DNA of 6,432 nucleotides from Gemmatimonadota bacterium. Lineage in GTDB: Bacteria; Gemmatimonadota; Gemmatimonadetes; Gemmatimonadales; GWC2-71-9. The position numbers and the translations under genes are program-made. Positions 1-6,432 of the stretch are shown here, piece by piece. The notes beneath the pieces were generated by a model that saw nothing but the letters and a program-made list of their open reading frames with translations, did not search any database and was not told where the DNA came from. Position 1 is the first letter of the stretch. Every line of letters begins with the position of its first letter. The stretch is taken from contig QHUE01000018.1 of assembly GCA_003221825.1 (NCBI GenBank), positions 1 to 6,432 of the forward strand. Reading direction: 5' to 3'.

Positions 1-1
1 C

Positions 2-1375
2 CGCCAGCGCAAAGGCCCCGCGCTCGTCCACGCCCACGTGATCCGCCCCTATTCGCACTCTCTGTCCGACGACGAAATCCTCTACAAGCCGCCGCGCGAG
101 CGCGAGGCTGAGGCGAAGCGCGACGCCGTGACCGCGTTCCCGAAGCGGTTGCTCGATGAGGGTGTGGCGACTGAGGCGGAGATCGAGGCGATCAAGGGGC
201 AGGTCGACGAGGACATCCAGGTCGCCACCGACATGGCGCTCGCGTCGCCGCAACCCAAACCGGAAACCGCGCTGCTGTGGGTGTACTCGCCGGACGTCGA
301 TCCGACATCGGAGCAGTTCGACACGGAGGACGACCCGCATTTCACCGGTGAGCCCACGACGATGGTGGACCTGCTCAATGCCTGCATGAAGGACGAGATG
401 GCGCGCGATCCGCGCATTCTCGTCTTCGGCGAAGACGTCGCCGACGTCAGCCGCGAGCAGTACCTGAAAGAAGTGAAGGGCAAGGGCGGCGTCTTCAAGG
501 TGACGTGGGGACTGCAGCGCCAGTTCGGCAGCGACCGGGTCTACAACTCGCCGCTCGCCGAAGCCAATATCGCCGGGCGCGCGATCGGACTCGCGACGCG
601 CGGGCTCAAGCCGGTCGTCGCGATTCAGTTCTTCGATTACATCTGGCCCGCGTATCACCAGCTGCGCAACGAGCTCGCCACGCTGCGCTGGCGCTCCGCC
701 AACAACTTCAGTGCGCCTGTCGTAGTGCGCGTGACGTACGGCGGCTACCTCAAGGGCGGCTCGGTCTATCACTCGCAAACGGGCGCGGTCATCTTCACGT
801 CCGTGCCGGGGCTGCGAGTCATCTGTCCGGCCACCGCCCTGGATGCGAATGGCCTGCTGCGCACCGCCATCCGCTGCGACGACCCCGTGCTCTTCCTCGA
901 ACACAAACACCTCTACCGCCAGACCTACAACAAAGCCCCCAACCCCGGCCCCAACTTCATGATTCCCTTCGGCAAGGCGAAGGTCGTGCGGGACGGGACG
1001 GCGGTGACGGTAGTGGCGTACGGTGCCGTCGTGCAGCGCGCACTCGTCGCGGCCAAGGAGCTCGAGGAAAAGGACGGCGTCAGCGTGGAAGTGATCGATC
1101 TCCGGTCGCTGTCGCCGGTGGACTGGGAAACGATCGAGGCATCGATTCGGAAGACCAACAAAGTGATCGTCGCGTACGAGGACGCCTTCTCGTGGGGATA
1201 TGGCGCCGAGATCGCGGCCCGGATCGCCGATCAGTGCTTCCCGTGGCTCGACGCGCCGGTCAAGCGCGTCGCGTCCACCGATACCTTCGTCGGGTACGCG
1301 CCCGACCTCGAAGACTATATCCTGCCACAGGTGGAGGACCTCGCGCAGGCGATGCGCGAGCTGCATGCGTTCTAG
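2..1375 (+). CDS. 2-oxoacid dehydrogenase E1, fused alpha/beta (5' partial)
   Basis: This is the E1 decarboxylase of a 2-oxoacid dehydrogenase complex, most likely of the branched-chain (2-oxoisovalerate) type. It uses thiamine diphosphate (ThDP) to decarboxylate the 2-oxoacid and reductively acylate the lipoyl group of E2 in the cytoplasm. The frame is open from base 2, so the gene begins outside the window; the GTG at 38 is an internal valine. The first ~25 visible residues are the end of an E1-alpha chain: GPALVHAH, then the SHSLSDD loop (His codon 56-58) that contacts ThDP in this family. A charged helical linker follows (about residues 28-118). The E1-beta part comes next: a pyrimidine-binding domain with FGEDV (Glu codon 431-433), SPLAE (Glu codon 560-562) and YHSQ (His codon 770-772), then a transketolase C-terminal domain from about residue 320. 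Separate alpha and beta subunits are the textbook form; alpha/beta fusions are known in some phyla. Substrate choice is inferred. The stop overlaps the next gene. Confidence 0.93.
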   Translation, partial: RQRKGPALVHAHVIRPYSHSLSDDEILYKPPREREAEAKRDAVTAFPKRLLDEGVATEAEIEAIKGQVDEDIQVATDMALASPQPKPETALLWVYSPDVDPTSEQFDTEDDPHFTGEPTTMVDLLNACMKDEMARDPRILVFGEDVADVSREQYLKEVKGKGGVFKVTWGLQRQFGSDRVYNSPLAEANIAGRAIGLATRGLKPVVAIQFFDYIWPAYHQLRNELATLRWRSANNFSAPVVVRVTYGGYLKGGSVYHSQTGAVIFTSVPGLRVICPATALDANGLLRTAIRCDDPVLFLEHKHLYRQTYNKAPNPGPNFMIPFGKAKVVRDGTAVTVVAYGAVVQRALVAAKELEEKDGVSVEVIDLRSLSPVDWETIEASIRKTNKVIVAYEDAFSWGYGAEIAARIADQCFPWLDAPVKRVASTDTFVGYAPDLEDYILPQVEDLAQAMRELHAF

Positions 1376-4300
1376 GCAGGCGCTCCTGTACAGCTTCCTC
1401 TTTTTCCTTTCGGGCGCCACGGGCCTGATTTACGAGCTGCTCTGGGTCCGCGTCCTCTATCAATCGTTCGGCTCGACCATTCAATCGGTCACGACCGTGG
1501 TCGCCGCCTACATGGGCGGCCTCGGTCTGGGCGCCTGGCTATTCGGCCGGATCGTGGACCGTGCGCCACGGCCGGCGGTGCTGTACGGCCGGCTCGAGAT
1601 CGCCATCGGGGTGTTCGGGATCATCTCACCACTCGTGCTCGGACTGGCGCACTGGGTCTACATCGTGACCGCGGGCCCGCTGGCCCTCGGCGGTGGCGCC
1701 AGCGTGGCGCTGCGGTTTGGACTGGCAGCCCTGGTCCTGCTCATCCCGACCACCCTGATGGGTGGCACACTGCCCGTCCTGACGCGCGCCCTCATGGGCG
1801 AAGACCGGGGATTGCTCAAGCCCTCGCTGGGCCGCCTGTACGGCCTGAACACACTCGGCGCGATGATCGGTACGGCACTGGCTGGCTTCTTCCTGATCGA
1901 GTTTGTCGGCGTGCGGGCTTCGCTCTGGGGAACCGCGGCGCTGAACCTCGCCATCGGTGCGGCCGCCATTCAGCTCGGGTGTCAGCAAGACACGTTGGAA
2001 GTCGGACACACGCCCGCTGAGGAGCACCTCCACCAACCTCCACCAACCTCCACCGCCCTCCACTACCTCGCTTTAGCGCTTCTTGCCCTCACCGCGTTCG
2101 CGTCCCTGCTCAACGAAATCGCCTGGACTCGCGTCTTGATCATGATCGTCGGCGGGTCCACCTACGCCTTTACGCTGATTCTGCTCGTGTTTCTCCTGGG
2201 CATCGGCCTCGGCAGCATCATGGTCGCCCGCCGCAGCGCGCCGCGCATCGATACCGCCGCCAATGCCGCGCTCGCCCAGGGGGTCAGCGGTATCGGCGCC
2301 GCGCTGCTGTTCGTGTTCTTCGGATTCCTGCCCTCCTACATCATCGCCGTGTTCCAGATTGCCGATCTGAGCGCCGCTGCGCGCCTCTTGCTGATGGGCG
2401 TCGCCGTCGGCGCGGTCGTCCTCGTCCCGGCAATCGGCATGGGGATGACGTTCCCCCTGCTCGCCGACCTCACCGCGCGTACTCGCGAGGCGCGCGGGTC
2501 GGACGTCGGTGCCGCCTACGCCCTCAACACGATCGGCAGCATCCTCGGCGCGGTGCTCACCGGCTTCGTGCTCATCGTGGCTCTGGGAACGCAGGCGACG
2601 CTGCGCCTCGGGCTGATCGTCAACGGCATCGCCGCGCTCGCGCTCGCGGTGCTTGCCGCGCGCGGCATCGCCGAGGGATCAGCGGAGGACCGGCGGATCC
2701 GGGTGCGGGTGTTGACGGGGGGAGCGTTGGGGACCGTCGTACTGCTGGCAGCCGCGGCGGCGCCGGGTTGGAGCACGCGCCTCATCGACCTCGGCCCCAC
2801 GATCTACGCGCGCCAGCCGATGGACAAGGCGGCGCGGCAGCGGTTCCTCGAGCACCGCGGGGTGCGGCAGCTGGCTTTCCGGGAAGGTCCGAACGCCACG
2901 GTGAGTGTCTGGGAAGGCGAGAGCGGCCGCTCGCTGCGGGTGAACGGGAAGGTGGACGCGTCCGACCGCGGCGATATGGATACGCAGATCATGATCGGCC
3001 TCGCCCCGGTTGTGGCGCGCCCCGGTGCCCGATCGGCGTTCGTGATCGGCCAAGGGACGGGGGTGACGACGCACGTGCTCGCGACCGTGCCCGGCATCAC
3101 ACGCGTCAAGGTGGTCGAGATCGAGCCCGCCGTCCTGCAGATGGACAGCCTGTTTCAGCATGTGAACGATAGCGTGCTCGCGCGCCCCACCGTGCACGTA
3201 GTCGTAGACGACGCGCGCAGCGCGCTGCAACTCGACCGCGAGCGCTACGACGTGATCGTGTCCGAGCCCTCGAATCCGTGGGTCGCGGGTATCGCGACGC
3301 TGTACACGCCGGAATTCTTCCGCATCGCCAAGGCCCGGCTCGCCGATGATGGCGTCTTTTGCCAGTGGATCCAGCTGTACCAGCTGCCGCGACCGATCGT
3401 CGCCGGCATCGTGCGATCGTTGCGCGAGGTGTTCCCCCACGTGCACGTGTGGTTCGGCGGCACCGCCGATCTCATCGTGCTCGCCTCGCCGCGCCCGATT
3501 ACGTACGACCGGGCATGGCTCGCGCAGCTCCTTGGCCCAGGCGGTCAGCTGTACACGCTCGGCAGGGAGTGGCTCAACCTCGAATCGCAGGACCAATACT
3601 TTGGCCGGATGTTGTTGGGTGACTCCGGGGTGACGCGCCTCGTCGCGCGCGCAACTTTCGACCACACCGACGACCGGCCCCGGCTCGAGTTCGTCGCGGC
3701 GCGGCGGTTTCTGGATCCCGACGCCGCGACCTACGCCGTATTCGATTCGCTCGTGCAGCTAGGCAACCGCGACGCCGGCACATCACCATTCGCGCTGTTG
3801 CGCATTCTCGCCGCCCGCCGCAGCGATGCCGGCGTGCTTCCCTATCTCGATGCGGCCCGGCGCGCGCAGCCGGATGTGGCCGAATGGAGCGTGCGCACTG
3901 CCGCCGTTCGCCTGGCGCTGGGCGATACGGCACAGGCCGACTCGCTCCTCGGCGTGGTGATCGCCCGCCGTGGCGGAGCCGACGCGCTCCAGATGCGCGC
4001 CTTGCTCGCGGCCGCGCGGAGCCAGCCGCTCGCCGCGGCGGCGCTCCAGGGAGCACTGGTCGCCGGTGCCGACACCGCGCAGATACGCGCCGCGATGGCG
4101 TTGGTGGCCGTGCGGGGATCTCGCTGGGGCGACGCCGCGTCCCAGGCGCGTGCGGCGTTGACCGCGGCGCAAGGGACGTTTCGCCATCCGTTCCCGGGCG
4201 AGTTTCTCACCCAGGCCCTTGGCCAGATCGCGTTGAATGCGCCGCCCGGCCTCGCCGACAGCCTGCTCACGTATGCCGTCGGCCGGCGTCCGGGATCGGC

Positions 4301-4511
4301 GCGCTATCGGGAATTTGCAGCGGTCGCCGCGCTACGCGCCGGGCGCTGCGAGGACGCGGCCGCGAGCTTTGTGGAGTTGTTGGACTTCGCGCTGCGGCGG
4401 GACAACGGTCCGGCGCTGGTGCGCGAGTGCTGGGCTGCGCAGGACTCTACGGCGAGGACCGGGGCCGCGGGCCGCGCGGGGGGGGCGAAGCGGGGGCCGG
4501 AGACGCACTGA
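1365..4511 (+). CDS. Fused MFS-like membrane / spermidine-synthase-like protein with helical tail
   Basis: A 1048-residue membrane protein. Residues 1-460 hold about 12-13 hydrophobic segments in two related halves: E24-W27-R29 and the N162-TLG motif recur as E251-W254-R256 and N388-TIG. A polar loop (about 204-232) joins the halves. Residues about 475-780 form a spermidine-synthase-like Rossmann domain: GQGTG (562-566), VEIEP (584-588), VDDAR (614-618), SEPSNPW (633-639), TDDRPRLEF (from 768). Residues about 780-1048 are Ala/Leu/Arg-rich helices, possibly TPR-like. The family is usually annotated 'fused MFS/spermidine synthase'; its reaction is not established. The catalytic aspartate region of true spermidine synthases is replaced here by Glu-Pro, so polyamine synthesis should not be assumed. 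The start is ATG 1365, the only in-frame start near the first TM helix; it lies inside the E1 gene with only a weak GAG 5 bases upstream, which suggests translational coupling. The 3' end overlaps the kinase gene on the other strand. Confidence 0.88.
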   Translation: MRSRQALLYSFLFFLSGATGLIYELLWVRVLYQSFGSTIQSVTTVVAAYMGGLGLGAWLFGRIVDRAPRPAVLYGRLEIAIGVFGIISPLVLGLAHWVYIVTAGPLALGGGASVALRFGLAALVLLIPTTLMGGTLPVLTRALMGEDRGLLKPSLGRLYGLNTLGAMIGTALAGFFLIEFVGVRASLWGTAALNLAIGAAAIQLGCQQDTLEVGHTPAEEHLHQPPPTSTALHYLALALLALTAFASLLNEIAWTRVLIMIVGGSTYAFTLILLVFLLGIGLGSIMVARRSAPRIDTAANAALAQGVSGIGAALLFVFFGFLPSYIIAVFQIADLSAAARLLLMGVAVGAVVLVPAIGMGMTFPLLADLTARTREARGSDVGAAYALNTIGSILGAVLTGFVLIVALGTQATLRLGLIVNGIAALALAVLAARGIAEGSAEDRRIRVRVLTGGALGTVVLLAAAAAPGWSTRLIDLGPTIYARQPMDKAARQRFLEHRGVRQLAFREGPNATVSVWEGESGRSLRVNGKVDASDRGDMDTQIMIGLAPVVARPGARSAFVIGQGTGVTTHVLATVPGITRVKVVEIEPAVLQMDSLFQHVNDSVLARPTVHVVVDDARSALQLDRERYDVIVSEPSNPWVAGIATLYTPEFFRIAKARLADDGVFCQWIQLYQLPRPIVAGIVRSLREVFPHVHVWFGGTADLIVLASPRPITYDRAWLAQLLGPGGQLYTLGREWLNLESQDQYFGRMLLGDSGVTRLVARATFDHTDDRPRLEFVAARRFLDPDAATYAVFDSLVQLGNRDAGTSPFALLRILAARRSDAGVLPYLDAARRAQPDVAEWSVRTAAVRLALGDTAQADSLLGVVIARRGGADALQMRALLAAARSQPLAAAALQGALVAGADTAQIRAAMALVAVRGSRWGDAASQARAALTAAQGTFRHPFPGEFLTQALGQIALNAPPGLADSLLTYAVGRRPGSARYREFAAVAALRAGRCEDAAASFVELLDFALRRDNGPALVRECWAAQDSTARTGAAGRAGGAKRGPETH
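2025..2069. repeat. Short 10-bp tandem repeat inside a coding loop
   Basis: The unit CACCAACCTC occurs exactly twice (2031-2040 and 2041-2050). It is flanked by a partial copy (CACCTC, 2025-2030), an 8/10 copy CACCGCCCTC (2051-2060) and a degraded copy CACTACCTC (2061-2069). It encodes roughly residues 221-235 of the membrane protein, a His/Pro/Thr-rich stretch between the two membrane halves. The unit is not a multiple of three, so each copy is read in a different frame, and gain or loss of one copy would shift the frame. The complementary strand is a series of GG doublets. Whether copy number varies cannot be seen from one sequence. Confidence 0.75.
4447..4511. other. Tail-to-tail coding overlap of two convergent genes
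   Basis: The kinase stop (TAG, minus strand, 4449-4447) lies inside the membrane-protein gene, and the membrane-protein stop (TGA, 4509-4511) lies inside the kinase gene. These 65 bases therefore encode both C-termini: an Ala/Gly/Arg-rich end on the plus strand and a Pro/Ser/Arg-rich end on the minus strand. Both look like disordered, low-constraint tails. There is no intergenic space and I see no clear hairpin plus T-run terminator for either gene, so transcripts probably run into each other. Confidence 0.85.
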
Positions 4512-6324
4512 GCATGTCGCGGATCTCGCCGGCTGCCTCGATGGCGTGATCGACGTCGCGCGACAGCGCCCGGGCCTGTTGCGTGGCATTCGTCAGATCG
4601 CTGAGCACCGCCGCCACTCCCGCCGACCGGAGTCGCAGCAGATCGAAGCGCACGTTCTGCATCGCCAGCATGCACGATTCGATTTGGTCCTCGACCCGCC
4701 TGCGCCGCGTCAACAGATCGCTCAATGCCTGGCGCTGCCGCTCCAGGAGACTGAGCTGACGTTCGCGCTCCGTTCCTTCTTCATGATGCTTCACCGCTTC
4801 GATGCGCATCTCGATCCGCGCCAGCGCGCCATCATCCACGTCCGCGCTCATGCCGTGCAGCATCCGCGCGAGCTCTTCGGCCCGTTTCAGCAGCGCGTCG
4901 ACCGTGACGACCACGTCGGGGAGCAGCTTCCGCTCCGAAGAGGGGACGCGCTCCATGATCTTGAGAATTGCCTCCCGGTCGTTGCGTGCCAGGCGGACGG
5001 TGTCGACATGGCGGCCGAACTCGTCGGCCTTGGGCGGCCCCAGCGCGCGCCGCGGACCCCGGAGCGCCTCCTGGGCATCCGGTGCGGCCGGGCGGTTGAG
5101 CACATCGCGCCACGAATACCCGTTCTGCCAGAGCTTCATGTACTGCGGGAGCAGGCCAAAGCCCCCCCAAATAGCCGTCGGGAACAGCGACCAGCCGAGA
5201 CCGTTGCCCATGATCAGATCGATGAACATCAGTCCGCCGCAGACGGACGCCCACGAGACGAAACTGTCGCGAAACTTCGCGACCATCTTCGACTCACCAC
5301 TCGGCGTGAGATCGGACTTGGGATCCCGCTTGACCGGCCGCATCGTGCGCCGGCGCTCCGGCGGGCGACCGCCGCCCGACAACCTGGCCGGCGGCAGGCC
5401 CCCGCCCAGACGGGTCTCGCCGCGCGCCGCGGCGCCGCCGCTCGTGCGACGCGACGGCCGGTAGGGCGGCGCGCTGCGCGATTCCAGTGCGCGCCGCAAT
5501 GCGTCGGCGGTCGGCCAGCGAGCCTCCGGCTCCTTCTCGAGCGAGCGCATGACGCAGGAGGCGAGATCGTCGGGACAGGTGGGCGTCTTGTCCTGGAGGT
5601 TTGGTGCCTGCTCGGTGATCTGTTTGAGCAGCAGCCCCGGAACCGTCGGCGCCGAGAACGGCAGCTCTCCGGCGAGCATCTGGTACCCCACGACACCCAG
5701 ACTGTAGATGTCGGACCGCCCGTCGATCTCGCGATCGCCGGCCGCCTGCTCGGGACTCATGTAGTGCGGCGTGCCGATCGCGACGCCGGTGGCGGTCAGC
5801 GTGCCCGGCCCCGTCGTCGAGGTGAGCGCCTTGGCGATGCCGAAGTCGGTGAGGACCGTTCGGCCGCGGCTCCCCTCCAACAGGATGTTGTCGGGTTTGA
5901 CGTCGCGATGGATGATGCCGAGGGCGTGCCCGGCGCCCAGTGCGTCCGCCGTTTCCATCATGATGCGCCGGGCTTCCTCTGGTGGCAGTCGCTCGCGGCG
6001 TTTGAGGCGCGCCGCGAGCGATTCACCATCCACATACGCCATGACGAAGTACACGAGTCCGTCGGGACCTTCGCCGACGGAATGAATCGGCACGATGTGC
6101 GGGTGCGAGAGGCGGGCCGCCGTTTCCGCCTCCCGCAGGAAGCGCATGCGGATCTCCTCACGGAAGGCCAGCTCGGGCGGGAGCACCTTGACTGCCACCG
6201 CCCGCTTGAGCCGCTCATCGCGGGCGTGATAGACGACGCCCATGCCGCCGCGGCCGATCTCCCCGTCGAGCGTGAAGGAGGACCCCAGGGCCTGACTCAG
6301 CCGCTGCGCCAGCGGATCGTTCAT
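4447..6324 (-). CDS. Hanks-type Ser/Thr protein kinase with 2TM-like segment and coiled-coil tail
   Basis: A bacterial eukaryotic-type Ser/Thr kinase of 625 residues with all core motifs: glycine loop GRGGMGVVY (24-32), VAVK Lys46, alpha-C Glu65, catalytic loop HRDVKPDN (139-146), DFG (160-162), GTPHYMSPEQ (184-193), DIYSLG (205-210) and the late Arg269. It should be active. The activation segment (167-183) is Thr-rich (T168, T170, T171, T175, T177, T179), fitting autophosphorylation. A basic Pro/Gly linker (about 283-346) leads to two hydrophobic segments (about 355-372 and 376-395) with the WxxxPxxxWGGFGLL pattern of 2TM-type domains. The charged helical, probably coiled-coil tail (about 420-605) contains QNVRFDLLRLRSAG (556-569). 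No extracellular sensor such as PASTA is present. ATG 6324 was chosen over the TTG four codons upstream (6336), because TTG is rarer and the kinase fold begins well after either. Substrate and signal are unknown. The last 65 bases overlap the opposing gene. Confidence 0.93.
   Translation of the reverse strand: MNDPLAQRLSQALGSSFTLDGEIGRGGMGVVYHARDERLKRAVAVKVLPPELAFREEIRMRFLREAETAARLSHPHIVPIHSVGEGPDGLVYFVMAYVDGESLAARLKRRERLPPEEARRIMMETADALGAGHALGIIHRDVKPDNILLEGSRGRTVLTDFGIAKALTSTTGPGTLTATGVAIGTPHYMSPEQAAGDREIDGRSDIYSLGVVGYQMLAGELPFSAPTVPGLLLKQITEQAPNLQDKTPTCPDDLASCVMRSLEKEPEARWPTADALRRALESRSAPPYRPSRRTSGGAAARGETRLGGGLPPARLSGGGRPPERRRTMRPVKRDPKSDLTPSGESKMVAKFRDSFVSWASVCGGLMFIDLIMGNGLGWSLFPTAIWGGFGLLPQYMKLWQNGYSWRDVLNRPAAPDAQEALRGPRRALGPPKADEFGRHVDTVRLARNDREAILKIMERVPSSERKLLPDVVVTVDALLKRAEELARMLHGMSADVDDGALARIEMRIEAVKHHEEGTERERQLSLLERQRQALSDLLTRRRRVEDQIESCMLAMQNVRFDLLRLRSAGVAAVLSDLTNATQQARALSRDVDHAIEAAGEIRDMLSASPAPASPPPRGPRPRSSP
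4478..4485. repeat. Run of eight G residues, coding on both strands
   Basis: This is the longest homopolymer I noticed in the window. It encodes Gly-Gly near the end of the membrane protein and Pro-Pro-Pro near the end of the kinase. A one-base slip would change both C-termini. A lost base would carry the kinase past its stop to a new one at about 4332, and a gained base to about 4304. A gained base would move the membrane-protein stop to about 4549. It could equally be a sequencing-error site. Confidence 0.8.
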
Positions 6325-6352
6325 GCCGTTTTGCAATCCATTCGAGCACTAA

Positions 6353-6381
6353 GATTTAGCCGCAACCATCCGGCCTTGCAA
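6353..6381 (-). promoter_or_regulatory. Weak sigma70-like promoter candidate for the kinase
   Basis: On the minus strand, TTGCAA (6381-6376) matches the -35 consensus at 4 of 6 positions. It is followed after exactly 17 bases by TAAATC (6358-6353), a poor match to the -10 consensus. This is the most AT-rich stretch upstream of the kinase start at 6324 and would give a leader of roughly 20 bases. The Shine-Dalgarno match is weak: GGA about 12 bases before the ATG. Apart from this and the hairpin at the window edge, I see nothing else in 6325-6432. The -10 match is weak enough that chance is a real alternative. Confidence 0.3.
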
Positions 6382-6412
6382 CACAGTCTCGGAGCGTCGT
6401 GTTGGCAGTCGC

Positions 6413-6430
6413 GCGCCGCTTTGGCGGCGC
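6413..6430. repeat. Perfect GC hairpin at the window edge
   Basis: GCGCCGC (6413-6419) and GCGGCGC (6424-6430) are perfect inverted arms around a TTTG loop, followed by TT as the window ends. On the plus strand this could be the stem of an intrinsic terminator, but the T-run cannot be judged because the sequence stops. No plus-strand gene ends just before it. It could also be part of an RNA gene or of a gene lying beyond the window. Confidence 0.45.
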
Positions 6431-6432
6431 TT

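Noticed and set aside
505..1428. Plus-strand open frame of about 300 codons across the E1 gene
   Set aside because: It lies in another frame of a confidently identified E1 gene, is Arg/Ala-rich as expected of a GC-rich shadow frame, and shows no family motif.
2679..3665. Minus-strand open frame of about 328 codons opposite the spermidine-synthase-like domain
   Set aside because: Its His/Arg/Asp/Val-rich composition is typical of antisense frames in GC-rich genes. It has no recognisable domain, and the plus-strand gene has clear motifs throughout.
5162..5168. Run of seven C (G7 on the kinase strand) in the second TM segment, considered as a slippage site
   Set aside because: It encodes the conserved Trp-Gly-Gly of the 2TM-like segment and is explained by ordinary GGG/GGC codon use. 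Nothing else there suggests phase variation.
4802..5464. Plus-strand open frame of about 220 codons opposite the kinase tail
   Set aside because: It is Ser/Arg/Pro-rich with no motif, and the opposite strand encodes the 2TM-like and coiled-coil parts of the kinase.
6379..6404. Inverted repeat CAACAC-N14-GTGTTG overlapping the kinase -35 candidate, considered as an operator
   Set aside because: Six-base arms with a free spacer length are expected about once by chance in a region this size, and the arms do not extend in either direction.
1..6432. Search by eye for CRISPR arrays, insertion sequences, att sites, tRNA or rRNA genes
   Set aside because: No regularly spaced repeats, terminal inverted repeats with a transposase, or RNA gene signatures were seen. 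The window is almost fully occupied by three ordinary long genes.

Overview
The window is strongly GC-rich and almost entirely coding. It carries two overlapping plus-strand genes that converge on one minus-strand gene. Three features suggest a Gemmatimonadota-like soil or sediment bacterium: the fused 2-oxoacid dehydrogenase E1, the very large MFS/spermidine-synthase-like membrane protein, and a Ser/Thr kinase with a 2TM-like segment and a coiled-coil tail. This assignment is an inference from protein style; there is no rRNA or marker gene to confirm it.

Layout. (1) Positions 2-1375 (+) hold the 3' part of a thiamine-diphosphate-dependent 2-oxoacid dehydrogenase E1 with the alpha and beta chains in one polypeptide; its 5' part lies outside the window. 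(2) Positions 1365-4511 (+) hold a 1048-residue protein whose ATG lies inside the last codons of the E1 gene. It has two homologous membrane halves, a spermidine-synthase-like Rossmann domain and a helical, possibly TPR-like tail. A short 10-bp tandem repeat (about 2025-2069) encodes the loop between the membrane halves. (3) Positions 4447-6324 (-) hold a 625-residue Hanks-type Ser/Thr protein kinase with a two-TM segment and a coiled-coil C-terminus. (4) Positions 6325-6432 are the short kinase upstream region, with a weak promoter candidate and a perfect GC-rich hairpin at the window edge.

How the genes relate. The 11-bp overlap suggests E1 and the membrane protein are co-transcribed and translationally coupled, but no biochemical link is evident. 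The kinase gene runs toward them and overlaps the membrane-protein gene tail-to-tail by 65 bp, with both stop codons buried in the opposing gene. A run of eight G residues sits in that overlap and is coding on both strands.

I see no mobile element, CRISPR array, tRNA, rRNA or clear defence system. The most notable items are the antiparallel coding overlap with its G8 tract, the frame-breaking 10-bp repeat, the atypical active-site motif of the spermidine-synthase-like domain, and the uncharacterised kinase C-terminus. None of these proves a new system.
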